Assembly (NCBI GenBank): GCA_003170655.1
Contig: PMYY01000150.1
Coordinates: 1-14,425, forward strand
DNA length: 14,425 nucleotides
Reading direction: 5' to 3'
Origin: Nitrospiraceae bacterium
Lineage (GTDB): Bacteria; Nitrospirota; Thermodesulfovibrionia; Thermodesulfovibrionales; Dissulfurispiraceae
The position numbers and the translations under genes are program-made. The notes under the pieces were generated by a model. That model was not told where the DNA came from, did not search any database, and was given only the letters and a program-made list of their open reading frames with translations. Numbering within the stretch: position 1 is the stretch's first letter; each line of letters opens with the position of its first letter. Positions 6,846 to 13,416 of the stretch are shown here, one piece after another.

Positions 6846-7724
6846 TTATTTCTTCGACTCCTCTACCTTCTTTAGCCGGTTTTGCACGAAGGCGTCACGC
6901 ATCGCCACATAAGGATCGATAGCTGCATCCTTGAAGGACTCGTAATCTCCGATCTTGAAAGACGTGTCGTTCACCTTTTCGTGCGCCGAGATTCCTACCT
7001 TTTGTCCGAAAGTCAGGTCGGCACTCTTTACATAGGTCAGAGGGTGCATCAGCTGATCGCCTACGAGACCTATCCCTTCACGGATTGATGATGGCCCGTA
7101 GACCGGCAAGACCAGATATATCCCGTGCCCCAGCCCGTAATGACCCAATGTCTGACCGAAATCGGCCTCTTGTTTCTTGATTCCGAGGGCTTCGTTTGCC
7201 ATATCGCCCATACCGCCGATCCCGGCAAAGGAATTGAATACAAACCTGATGAGCTCATTTCCGGCTGCCTTTAGCCTTAGTTGCAGAAGATTGTTGATTA
7301 TTCTGGACGGCGCCCATAGATTGTCATAAACATTGGCGATTGCAAATCGGAAATCTTCAGGTACGATATGAGAATATACTTGGGTTACAGGTTTGACGCC
7401 CCAGAAGTACAGCTTGTCGTTGAAATGGTACACCACCCTGTTTACAGGGTCGAGAGGGTCGGCGATTTGGGGCGCATCAGCCTCGCCCTCTTCAGGAACA
7501 TATTCACCCTCAGCCTGTTCGGTCACTGGGGTTGCTTTTTGTTCATCTGAACTTTTCTCAGCCTGTGCGATCACAATTTCATCTATCGGGGCCTGGGCTT
7601 CAGGCACCAGTGCGGCATCAGTGACCGCACTGGCGTCCGCCGAAGTAACGGGGGTTTCCGCCTTGAGCACGTCAGGACAGAGCATGAGAACGGAAATGAG
7701 TATTAGGCTATGTGCGAATTTCAT
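6846..7724 (-). CDS. mlaA: Outer-membrane phospholipid-transport protein MlaA (VacJ)
   Basis: MlaA sits in the outer membrane and removes misplaced phospholipids from its outer leaflet, handing them to periplasmic MlaC. The family hallmark ADPLDPVNR at 88-96 is followed by a VVYHFNDKLYFW segment. Further conserved parts are the WAPSRIINNLLQ stretch, the FAGIGGMGDMA region and FGQTLGHYGLGHGIYLVLP. I place the start at ATG 7722-7724 rather than at an upstream ATG, because GAAGGAGA lies five bases before it and a signal peptide (MKFAHSLILISVLMLCPDVLKA) begins there. Cys16 lies near the end of the hydrophobic core, but its context (LMLC) is a poor lipobox, so a soluble-type cleavage after LKA is as likely as lipoprotein processing. 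Residues about 23-85 are an acidic, Pro/Ala-rich linker that E. coli MlaA lacks. It is the last gene of the mla operon, 32 bases after mlaC. Confidence 0.93.
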   Translation of the reverse strand: MKFAHSLILISVLMLCPDVLKAETPVTSADASAVTDAALVPEAQAPIDEIVIAQAEKSSDEQKATPVTEQAEGEYVPEEGEADAPQIADPLDPVNRVVYHFNDKLYFWGVKPVTQVYSHIVPEDFRFAIANVYDNLWAPSRIINNLLQLRLKAAGNELIRFVFNSFAGIGGMGDMANEALGIKKQEADFGQTLGHYGLGHGIYLVLPVYGPSSIREGIGLVGDQLMHPLTYVKSADLTFGQKVGISAHEKVNDTSFKIGDYESFKDAAIDPYVAMRDAFVQNRLKKVEESKK

Positions 7725-7756
7725 GGCATTCTCCTTCACGTATATATGCATAAGGT

Positions 7757-8350
7757 TCAGGCCCTTCCTACCTTTTTCTTGAGGGTTTCGATAAGAGATG
7801 TAGGCGGTTTGTTCGAGAGTATTTCTCTGAACTGGGTGCGGTAATTGTTTACAAGGCTTACCCCTTCGATTACCACATCATATACAAGCCATGAGCCATT
7901 CTCCTTTATCACCCTGTAGTAAATAGGGACCTCCTGAGTTTTTCTGATGACCGTGCTCTGCACCTCAATCGTTTTTTCGGTGAGGGAAACCTCTTTGGTG
8001 AAGACTATCTTCTCATCGGTATATGCTACGATCTTGTCGGCATAGGTGTCTGCAAGAAGGTCCTTGTACAGAGATATAAATTCCTTTTGCTGTTCGGGCG
8101 TGAACTTGCTCCAGTTCACAGCCAGAGTCCTCTTAGATAATTCTGTAAAGTCGAACATGTTGTCTCCGATGGCCCTGATTTTGTTTTTCTTGATCTGCTT
8201 GCTTGATTCAGACTTGAGCGACGGGTCACGCAGCACGTCGAGTACCTTGTCTACATTCCCTTTGACCGCATCGAGCGCCGCCCCTGCAAAAGCAGCAAGC
8301 GGAAAGGCCAAGCAAAGAATTACCGTAATGATTGCGAGACGTTTCTTCAT
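7757..8350 (-). CDS. mlaC: Periplasmic phospholipid-binding protein MlaC
   Basis: A 197-residue MlaC/Ttg2D-family protein that shuttles phospholipids through the periplasm between the MlaA complex and MlaFED. The start at 8350 is chosen over an upstream ATG because GGAGG lies five bases before it and a clean Sec signal peptide follows: basic MKKR, hydrophobic IITVILCLAFPL, and AFA before the cleavage site near residue 22. The mature part shows the family pattern: FDFTELSKRTLAVNW, FTPEQQKEFISLYKDLL, and near the C-terminus WLVYDVVIEGVSLVNNYR followed by TQF. Length is normal for the family (E. coli MlaC is 211 residues). The gene is 25 bases downstream of mlaD and 32 upstream of mlaA in the same operon. 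Confidence 0.93.
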   Translation of the reverse strand: MKKRLAIITVILCLAFPLAAFAGAALDAVKGNVDKVLDVLRDPSLKSESSKQIKKNKIRAIGDNMFDFTELSKRTLAVNWSKFTPEQQKEFISLYKDLLADTYADKIVAYTDEKIVFTKEVSLTEKTIEVQSTVIRKTQEVPIYYRVIKENGSWLVYDVVIEGVSLVNNYRTQFREILSNKPPTSLIETLKKKVGRA

Positions 8351-8375
8351 CTTATCCTCCAGCAGTTTATTTAAT

Positions 8376-8840
8376 TTATTTATTGCCTTTGTTCGCGACA
8401 TCCCCGAATGCATATTTGCCGATCAGGTCCTCTATATCAAGAGGGGACGTAGTCTCGGAAATCCTGTCTCCCGGCTTCAAAAGGTCTCCGCCTCCGCCCG
8501 GATCGATCTTTATGAATTTATCGCCTATGAGCCCGGCAGTCTTGATTGCAGCACTTGCATCATCATATACCTTTATTCCTCTATTGATCTTCAATTCTAC
8601 CACGGCTATCTGTCTTTGTTGATCGATACTCATCTTTTCGACACGCCCTACCTCGATGCCGTCTATCTCGACAGGATTGCCTATTCTCAGGCCGGATACC
8701 GTGGTGAAATCGGCATAGATGGGATAGTAGTTGTCTTCGATAAAAGTAACCTTACCGAGTTTGATGGTCATATATGCAATGCAAATTATGCCTATCAATA
8801 CAAACACACCTACAGCCGTTTCCAGCGAATACTTTTTCAT
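8376..8840 (-). CDS. mlaD: MCE-domain inner-membrane protein MlaD
   Basis: A 154-residue protein with one N-terminal membrane helix (about 9-28, VGVFVLIGIICIAYMTIKL) and an MCE domain from about residue 38. The conserved MCE core is YADFTTVSGLRIGNPVEIDG followed at once by IEVGRVEKM. The segment AGLIGDKFIKIDPG is the usual MCE ending. In E. coli, MlaD forms a hexameric ring on top of the MlaE permease and guides lipid through its central channel. The ATG at 8840 overlaps the mlaF stop as ATGA, and a GGAGG lies ten bases before it, so translation is coupled. It is a little shorter than E. coli MlaD (183 residues), with the difference after the MCE core, where residues 120-154 are polar and acidic. 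Confidence 0.93.
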   Translation of the reverse strand: MKKYSLETAVGVFVLIGIICIAYMTIKLGKVTFIEDNYYPIYADFTTVSGLRIGNPVEIDGIEVGRVEKMSIDQQRQIAVVELKINRGIKVYDDASAAIKTAGLIGDKFIKIDPGGGGDLLKPGDRISETTSPLDIEDLIGKYAFGDVANKGNK

Positions 8841-10087
8841 TGCGAACCATCCTCCTTGTCGCATTGGTATCTCGCTATTATCTTTTGATTCTCTTCAGCC
8901 CTTTCAATCAGAAGCTCTATATCATCATCCGGACCGCCTTCGGTGATCCCCGCACTCACAGATATTTCGAAGCATGCTTCGACTCCTATTCGTCTGCCGG
9001 CCGATGCTTGAATCTCAGGGAGTGCATTTGACTGGAGCCCCTCTGCCATCTCAAGCATCAGCAGCCCGGCTTCTTTGGCCCCAATTCGAGGCAGGATGGT
9101 GAAGACCTTTTCCCTGCTATGGCGGGCCGAGAATCCCCCTAGGGGGCCGAAATATTTATGGACATATTCCCCGAGGGCCTTTACGACTTCAATCGCCGCC
9201 TGGTGCCCGAGCGCCTCGGACAAGCGCTCGAAATGGACTCTGAATAATATGGCTGTTATCACGTTGTCTGCACTGCCTCCTCCCAGAGTCTGGGAATACC
9301 TGGACCTGAACAGCTCCTTGGAGAGCAGCCCGGTGAGTTCGTCCCGCAGGCCCTCGATGCTCTGGAGAAATTCGTCGATCATCGGGTGTTTCAGGTGAGA
9401 CAGCTCTTCGTAGGTACCGTGAAAGGCGATCTTGCCCTCCCAAAGAAGGAGTATCCGGTCGGAGATGAAAAAGACATCGGGAATATCGTGGCTGATGAGG
9501 ATGGCAGTAAACCCGAACTGCTTCCGGTAATGGGCAACCATGCTCAGGATTATGTTCTTCCTGATCGGGTCCTGACCGGTCGTCGGCTCGTCGAAGAGAA
9601 CTATTGCCGGGTCTGTAACAAGGGCGCGTGCAAGGGCGACGCGCTTTTGCATCCCTCCCGAAAGTTCAGCGGGATACTTATTAAGGGCGTCGGAAAGATC
9701 CATCTGTTCGCTTCTCGACATCACCTTGCTTTCAATCTTCTTTTTGCTAAGGTCGGTCGTCTGCCTGAGAGGGAGAGCTATGTTCTCGAAGACGGACATC
9801 GAATCGAAAAGGGCGTTATTCTGGAACATATAACTTATCTTGCTGCGGTACCTGTCCCACTCGCTCCTTTTCATTTTATTGACAGGCTTTCCCCTGAAGA
9901 GTATATCACCCTCGTCGGGCGACAGCAGGCCTATGATATGTTTTAGGAGCACGCTCTTTCCGCTTCCGCTCTTGCCGATGATCGTCGTGATCTGGTTTTC
10001 ATAAATGGCCAGGCTTGCCCTGTCCAGGACTATCTTTTCGTCAAAGCGTTTGGTGACATCCCTGAACTCTATCAATGGCGTATCCAA
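8837..10087 (-). CDS. mlaF: MlaF ABC ATPase with a C-terminal degenerate GGDEF-like domain
   Basis: A 416-residue protein; E. coli MlaF is about 270. Residues 1-245 are the ATPase that powers the Mla lipid transporter: Walker A GKSGSGKS 38-45, Q-loop near FQN 88-90, signature LSGGMQ 142-147, Walker B IVLFDEP 162-168, H-loop His200. Residues about 247-405 resemble a GGDEF domain: RDELTGLLSKELF at 248-260 matches the domain's DxLTGLxNRxxF start, and FEISVSAGI at 373-381 matches its late strand. The catalytic GGDEF motif, expected near 324-328, reads SREKV, so the domain should be inactive as a diguanylate cyclase. It may be regulatory or structural. The start is a TTG at 10085-10087 with AGAGGGG four bases before it; no ATG fits. 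The gene begins nine bases after mlaE. No MlaB (STAS) gene is present. Confidence 0.9.
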   Translation of the reverse strand: MDTPLIEFRDVTKRFDEKIVLDRASLAIYENQITTIIGKSGSGKSVLLKHIIGLLSPDEGDILFRGKPVNKMKRSEWDRYRSKISYMFQNNALFDSMSVFENIALPLRQTTDLSKKKIESKVMSRSEQMDLSDALNKYPAELSGGMQKRVALARALVTDPAIVLFDEPTTGQDPIRKNIILSMVAHYRKQFGFTAILISHDIPDVFFISDRILLLWEGKIAFHGTYEELSHLKHPMIDEFLQSIEGLRDELTGLLSKELFRSRYSQTLGGGSADNVITAILFRVHFERLSEALGHQAAIEVVKALGEYVHKYFGPLGGFSARHSREKVFTILPRIGAKEAGLLMLEMAEGLQSNALPEIQASAGRRIGVEACFEISVSAGITEGGPDDDIELLIERAEENQKIIARYQCDKEDGSQ

Positions 10088-10096
10088 TGTTCCCCT

Positions 10097-10906
10097 CTAC
10101 ATTAGAAATGAAGTGACTACGTAATCTGAAACAAGAATCATGATGCAGGAGGCAACAACTGCCGATGTGGTCGATAGGCTTACGCTCTTGGCTCCATAGG
10201 CGTCAGTGCGCAGGTGGGTGAAGTAGCCCATATAGCAGCAAGTCACGGAGACGATCACTGCGAAGACGAACGACTTGATGAAGCCCCCCCTGATATCTGT
10301 CATGTCGACGTAGGAATGAATGCGATAAAAATAGGCACCCCCATTCACGCCGAGAAGCAGCACCCCCGTGAGATATCCTCCAACAATACCAACCAGGTCG
10401 AAGAAGGCCGTCAGCAAAGGAAAGCTGATCAGCGACGCAGCAATACGCGGGCTGATGAGAAATCTAAGCGGATCTATCCGCATCGTATACAGTGCGTCGA
10501 TCTGTTCGGATATGCGGAGGACCCCTATTTCTGCTGTCATGGCGGAACCAGCACGGGCCGTTATCATTATCGCCGTCAGAACCGGCCCAAGCTCACGGAT
10601 AAGCGTGAGGGCAACGACTGAGCCCAGAACTCCTTCGGAACCGAATTTTATCAGAGTGTAGAAAAGCTGCAGGCCTAGCACCATCCCGGTAAAAAGAGCG
10701 ACTAGCATGACGATGTTCGACGACTTGGCTCCTATGTAAAATACCTGCTGAATGATCTCGCCCATCTGCCTGCGCCGGAAGATCTTCAGAAAGGCGAACG
10801 CGAAGAAAATAGCCACAGCGCCGAGCCTGTCTATGACCTTCATAGTTCCGGCACCGAGGGTATCAAAGTAAATCCTGAATGAAATATTTCTTGTTGCTGA
10901 CTCCAT
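10097..10906 (-). CDS. mlaE: Mla lipid ABC transporter permease MlaE
   Basis: A 269-residue inner-membrane permease of the MlaE family. The family signature ELGPVLTAIMITARAGSAMT at 105-124 is intact and is followed by AEIG and ISEQIDALYTM at 132-142. Hydrophobic segments are visible around 28-44, 63-86, 92-120, 147-175 and 205-262. MlaE forms the dimeric membrane core that binds MlaF underneath and the MlaD ring above. It is the first gene of the mla operon. The annotated ATG (10904-10906) lacks a well-spaced Shine-Dalgarno sequence and lies only a few bases after a predicted start of transcription. An in-frame ATG at codon 22 (10843) is a possible alternative, leaving a 248-residue protein that still has every membrane segment. 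Confidence 0.93.
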   Translation of the reverse strand: MESATRNISFRIYFDTLGAGTMKVIDRLGAVAIFFAFAFLKIFRRRQMGEIIQQVFYIGAKSSNIVMLVALFTGMVLGLQLFYTLIKFGSEGVLGSVVALTLIRELGPVLTAIMITARAGSAMTAEIGVLRISEQIDALYTMRIDPLRFLISPRIAASLISFPLLTAFFDLVGIVGGYLTGVLLLGVNGGAYFYRIHSYVDMTDIRGGFIKSFVFAVIVSVTCCYMGYFTHLRTDAYGAKSVSLSTTSAVVASCIMILVSDYVVTSFLM

Positions 10907-10915
10907 CTCTCTAGT

Positions 10916-10944
10916 ATTCTATCTCTTTTAGGTCATACCCACAA
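10916..10944 (-). promoter_or_regulatory. Possible promoter of the mla operon
   Basis: On the minus strand TTGTGG (10939-10944) and TAGAAT (10916-10921) are separated by 17 bases in the 98-base gap between cbiET and mlaE. Transcription would start near 10909, almost on the first mlaE ATG. That implies either a leaderless message or use of the internal ATG at 10843. Read-through from cbiET is equally possible, since no terminator is visible in the gap. Confidence 0.3.
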
Positions 10945-11004
10945 TGGCGCAGCGGACGACCTCCCGATGGAACCTCCTGGAACTGAAGGAATCGAAGGGG
11001 ACGC

Positions 11005-12300
11005 TTATTTTTTTCCCTGGATCACGAAAACCGGATTTTGAGGAGAGAAGAAATGACCCTCTCCAATGGGCTTCATTCGTGATACCGAAATCTGGGAAGC
11101 TTCTACCGAATATCCGGCCTTCTTGAGGGTAGCGGCTGTAAGTGAAAAGGTTTCGAGTGTGGTCGCGTTCACAACGATGACTCCGGAAATCATCCGGCTT
11201 GCTGCATAAGAAATTATATCGTCGATTCTCCCGCTGCTGCCGCCGATAAAAACCCTGTCGGGGGCCGGAAGTGAGGTCAATATTTCAGGAGCCGATCCGC
11301 GAATGATGTCGATATTCGACAGCATGAACCGGTTGCGGTTTTTGATTATGTTGGCTATTTGCTCTTCATTTTTTTCTATAGCATAGATTCGGAGGTCCGG
11401 GCAGAGACGCGCAGTTTCCATGGATACCGATCCTGATCCGGCGCCGATGTCCCACAAAACACCTTTCCCAGGGAGCCTCAGTCTGTGAATCGCGGTAGCT
11501 CTCACTTCATCCTTGGTAATCAGCCCGCGCGAATGGTCAATTTCACCTTCGGTCAATCCGAACCTGATATCGTGCGCTGTATGAGATGGGCGATGAGGCG
11601 CCTCTCCGCTACCGGCTTTTTCATTGGTGATAATGACTACATTAGGATCTGGAAAAGAGAGCGCTGCGATCTCGTATGCCGACCCCTCAGTGACCCGCTC
11701 ATCGGGATAGCCGATTTTTGCGCAGACATAAACCTTGAGAGAAGAGAGAAGCTCTGCATCGCTAGCCGAGATAAGTACTTGTGCAATAGCTGAAGGATTA
11801 TTGACCCTGTCAGTAAGGATGCCGATTCTTTGATGACGGGCTGACAGTGCAGGGATATCGCCTACAGCATATTCCAGCTTTCTCCTGCGATTCGGATCAG
11901 GCCCCCCGTGGAGGCTCATCAACAATGCATCGTCCCATGGTTCTTTGATACGTGCAAATGCCAGTTGCATACTGGACATGTCCGGCAGGATTTCGCAAAT
12001 GTCTTTCCCGAAATCTTCCAGTGACCTTCTTCCAATGCCGAAGAACATCGGATCACCGGAAGCGAGTAGGGTGATAGTCGATGTTTCATCTCCATTGAGC
12101 GCAACCTTCATAAAATTCAGCGTTTCGCCGATATTGTCGATGACACGGATTCTTTCTTTTACCGCATCGTATTCTTCATAACGTGAAAAGACGTCCAGGA
12201 GCCTGCCGGACGCAAGTATAGTTCCCGATTTCAGGACGATCTCGCGTGACCTTTTGTCGAGCGGTTTGTATCCAATGCCGATGATGAATATTCTTGTCAT
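11005..12300 (-). CDS. cbiET: CbiE-CbiT fusion: cobalt-precorrin C5- and C15-methyltransferase/decarboxylase
   Basis: A 431-residue two-domain enzyme laid out like aerobic CobL. Residues 1-225 are CbiE, a tetrapyrrole methylase acting at C5: IGIGYKPLD at 7-15, the SAM-loop ASGDPMFFGIG at 80-90, and PDMSSMQLAFARI at 106-118. Residues about 246-431 are CbiT, a Rossmann-type methyltransferase that methylates C15 and decarboxylates the C12 acetate: GLTEGEIDHSRGLITKDEVR at 248-267, the SAM motif WDIGAGSGSVS at 283-293, Glu309 after the second strand, and FIGGSSG at 351-357. The linker (about 226-245) is polar and Pro/His-rich. The ATG at 12300 has only a weak ribosome site and lies 28 bases after the FKBP gene, with which it is probably co-transcribed. 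It is separated from the cbiL operon by the mla genes. Confidence 0.94.
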   Translation of the reverse strand: MTRIFIIGIGYKPLDKRSREIVLKSGTILASGRLLDVFSRYEEYDAVKERIRVIDNIGETLNFMKVALNGDETSTITLLASGDPMFFGIGRRSLEDFGKDICEILPDMSSMQLAFARIKEPWDDALLMSLHGGPDPNRRRKLEYAVGDIPALSARHQRIGILTDRVNNPSAIAQVLISASDAELLSSLKVYVCAKIGYPDERVTEGSAYEIAALSFPDPNVVIITNEKAGSGEAPHRPSHTAHDIRFGLTEGEIDHSRGLITKDEVRATAIHRLRLPGKGVLWDIGAGSGSVSMETARLCPDLRIYAIEKNEEQIANIIKNRNRFMLSNIDIIRGSAPEILTSLPAPDRVFIGGSSGRIDDIISYAASRMISGVIVVNATTLETFSLTAATLKKAGYSVEASQISVSRMKPIGEGHFFSPQNPVFVIQGKK

Positions 12301-12328
12301 GCCGATGTACTTCTATGGTGCCCGTAGG

Positions 12329-12775
12329 TTAAGGAGTGCAGCCATGTGATGAGATATCGACCATCTCGAGATCGAAGGTAAGGTCCTCGCCCGCGAGCGG
12401 ATGATTGGCATCGAGCGTGACCGAATCCTCGTCAACTGCCGTGATCATCGCATCGATCGTTCCGCCGTCAGGATGCCTCAGGCAGATCATGACTCCTTCT
12501 TTAGGTTCGATGTCGGGAGGGAATTGCGTTTTGCCGACATTCATTGCGAGGTCGTCACGGTATGTTCCGTATGCCTTAGCCGCAGGTATTCTTATTGTTT
12601 TTGTATCGCCTACCGTCATTCCCATCACCGCGTCTTCGAATCCCTTGATGAGGCCCCCGCCTCCTATTGTAAATTCGAGAGGCTCGCGCTCCCTCGAAGA
12701 ATCGAACACCGTGCCATCATCGAGCTTGCCCGTGTAGTGTACTTTTATAGTGTTGCCGGTTTCCGCCTGCTTCAT
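12329..12775 (-). CDS. SlyD-like FKBP-type peptidyl-prolyl cis-trans isomerase
   Basis: A 148-residue FKBP of the short SlyD/FkpB type, a cytoplasmic folding helper with no signal peptide. FKBP-domain motifs are VHYTGKLDDGTVFDSS at 12-27 and GLIKGFEDAVMGM at 41-53. The inserted 'flap' chaperone domain spans roughly 72-118. The chain returns to the FKBP fold at LDANHPLAGEDL (121-132). The His/Cys-rich metal-binding tail of E. coli SlyD is absent; the protein ends in SSHGCTP. An excellent ribosome site (AAAGGAGA, five bases before ATG) confirms the start at 12775. It lies 28 bases ahead of cbiET on the same strand and may share its message, though a direct role in cobalamin synthesis is not implied by the family. 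Confidence 0.92.
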   Translation of the reverse strand: MKQAETGNTIKVHYTGKLDDGTVFDSSREREPLEFTIGGGGLIKGFEDAVMGMTVGDTKTIRIPAAKAYGTYRDDLAMNVGKTQFPPDIEPKEGVMICLRHPDGGTIDAMITAVDEDSVTLDANHPLAGEDLTFDLEMVDISSHGCTP

Positions 12776-12835
12776 TAAACTCTCCTTTGATCGGATATTG
12801 AAGACATGAATAAACTTGGCCGTTGTGCTGATTCT

Positions 12836-12865
12836 ATTTTAAGCTTTTGCCTGAATTTTTGTGAA
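12836..12865 (-). promoter_or_regulatory. Predicted promoter of the FKBP-cbiET unit
   Basis: On the minus strand TTCACA (12860-12865) and TAAAAT (12836-12841) are 18 bases apart. Transcription would start near 12829, giving a leader of about 54 bases to the FKBP ATG. Both hexamers differ from consensus by one base. The A+T-rich surroundings help, but also raise the chance of a random match. Confidence 0.4.
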
Positions 12866-12991
12866 GCGCGAATTTGACTTGGTTTTGGATAAAACCGGGT
12901 GATGACTGCCAAGGCTTGATAATAAAGGGTTTCAGCATTGTGATGCCGAGCGGCGGAATGTGTAAGCATTTGATGTTACAGATGAAATCAA

Positions 12992-13021
12992 TTGACAAGA
13001 GGATGATAGTTCGGCGATAAT
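12992..13021 (+). promoter_or_regulatory. Predicted strong promoter of the histone-like gene
   Basis: A consensus TTGACA at 12992-12997 and GATAAT at 13016-13021 (one mismatch) are 18 bases apart. Transcription would start near 13028, giving a leader of about 54 bases that contains a stable hairpin and a GGAGG ribosome site at 13070-13074. This is the best sigma70-type promoter in the window, which fits an abundant small DNA-binding protein. Confidence 0.55.
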
Positions 13022-13032
13022 TCTGCATATAG

Positions 13033-13051
13033 TGATGTTGCGACAACATCA
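13033..13051 (+). repeat. Hairpin in the leader of the histone-like gene
   Basis: TGATGTTG (13033-13040) and CAACATCA (13044-13051) are perfect 8-base arms around the three bases CGA. AATTCTG at 13019-13025, touching the -10 element, is also the reverse complement of CAGAATT at 13050-13056, so a larger nested symmetry exists. It could be an operator just downstream of the promoter or an RNA hairpin about 19 bases before the ribosome site. Confidence 0.5.
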
Positions 13052-13081
13052 GAATTTATCAATGATCATGGAGGTTGCATA

Positions 13082-13342
13082 ATGGCAGTAGCAAAAAAGG
13101 TTGTCAAGAAAGTCGTTAAGACCGTTAAGGCCGCTGAGAAGAAAGTCGTTAAAAAGGCGAAGAATGTTGCAAAGTCCGCTGAAAAGACAGTCGCGAAGAA
13201 GACAGCTGCTACCGTTAAAGATGCTAAGAAGGTTGTGAAGAAGGTTGTGAAGAAAGTTGTGAAGGTTGCGAAGGCAGCCGAGAAAAAGACCGTAAAGAAA
13301 GTGACTGCTGCTACCAAGGCAGTAAAAAAGAAAATTAAATAG
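13082..13342 (+). CDS. Small Lys/Ala/Val-rich histone H1-like protein
   Basis: An 86-residue, extremely basic protein made almost only of Lys, Val, Ala and Thr, with few acidic residues. It is built from repeats of the type KKVVKK and KAAEKK, for example KKVVKKVVK near the start and again near 49-57. This composition matches bacterial histone H1-like proteins, which bind DNA without sequence preference and compact the nucleoid; there is no folded catalytic domain. It lacks the SPKK or PAKK tetrapeptides of the AlgP/Hc type, so the exact family is open, and an amphipathic helical role is an alternative. The start is firm: GGAGG at 13070-13074 lies seven bases before the ATG, and a near-consensus promoter lies upstream. 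The coding DNA holds a 12-base tandem repeat at 13226-13261. It is a lone plus-strand gene between two cobalamin-gene blocks, facing cbiD tail to tail. Confidence 0.75.
   Translation: MAVAKKVVKKVVKTVKAAEKKVVKKAKNVAKSAEKTVAKKTAATVKDAKKVVKKVVKKVVKVAKAAEKKTVKKVTAATKAVKKKIK
13226..13261 (+). repeat. Three tandem 12-base repeats inside the histone-like gene
   Basis: AAGAAGGTTGTG occurs at 13226-13237 and 13238-13249, then with one change as AAGAAAGTTGTG at 13250-13261. Each copy encodes Lys-Lys-Val-Val. Near-perfect repetition at the DNA level suggests recent slippage, so the copy number and protein length may vary between strains. Confidence 0.75.
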
Positions 13343-13356
13343 ATTTAATGGAGGCT

Positions 13357-13416
13357 GGAGAGGTCCCCTGACGGTTAAAGGTCGGTGTTTCAATTGCTGT
13401 ACGCGATGACCTCTCC
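13357..13416. repeat. Inverted repeat spanning the convergent ends of the histone-like gene and cbiD
   Basis: GGAGAGGTC at 13357-13365 and GACCTCTCC at 13408-13416 are perfect 9-base arms 42 bases apart. The right arm is inside the last codons of cbiD. There is no T-run, so a normal intrinsic terminator is unlikely. A long-loop hairpin shared by two converging transcripts is possible, and so is chance. Confidence 0.3.

Larger units (their letters stand above)
12776..13081. other. Divergent intergenic control region between the FKBP and histone-like genes
   Basis: These 306 bases contain no credible gene. They hold predicted promoters for both flanking genes and, in the leader of the histone-like gene, a perfect 8-base hairpin. 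A smaller inverted repeat, GGTTTT-ggat-AAAACC at 12881-12896, lies upstream of the FKBP -35 and has no clear role. Two short minus-strand frames overlap here, but both lack ribosome sites and family-like sequence. Confidence 0.55.

Noticed and set aside
7725..7751. Upstream ATG start for mlaA at 7751
   Set aside because: The ATG at 7724 has a strong GAAGGAGA site at the right distance and begins directly with a signal peptide. The same reasoning moved mlaC from 8413 to 8350 and mlaD from 8864 to 8840.
8046..8888. 280-codon open frame on the plus strand
   Set aside because: It lies antisense to mlaC and mlaD, has no recognisable family sequence or ribosome site, and is explained by the base composition of the real genes.
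9386..9946. 186-codon open frame on the plus strand
   Set aside because: It is antisense to the mlaF ATPase region, whose motifs are unmistakable on the minus strand.
12881..12896. GGTTTT-ggat-AAAACC inverted repeat as a terminator
   Set aside because: The stem is only six A/T-rich pairs, there is no T-run after it, and no gene ends nearby.
12834..13049. Short minus-strand frames between the FKBP and histone-like genes
   Set aside because: They lack Shine-Dalgarno sequences and coherent protein character, and they cover predicted promoters.
13049..13393. Hydrophobic Leu/Phe- and Thr/Phe-rich frames on the minus strand opposite the histone-like gene
   Set aside because: They are complements of Lys-rich codons (AAG/AAA read as CTT/TTT). 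The plus-strand gene has a promoter and ribosome site; these do not.
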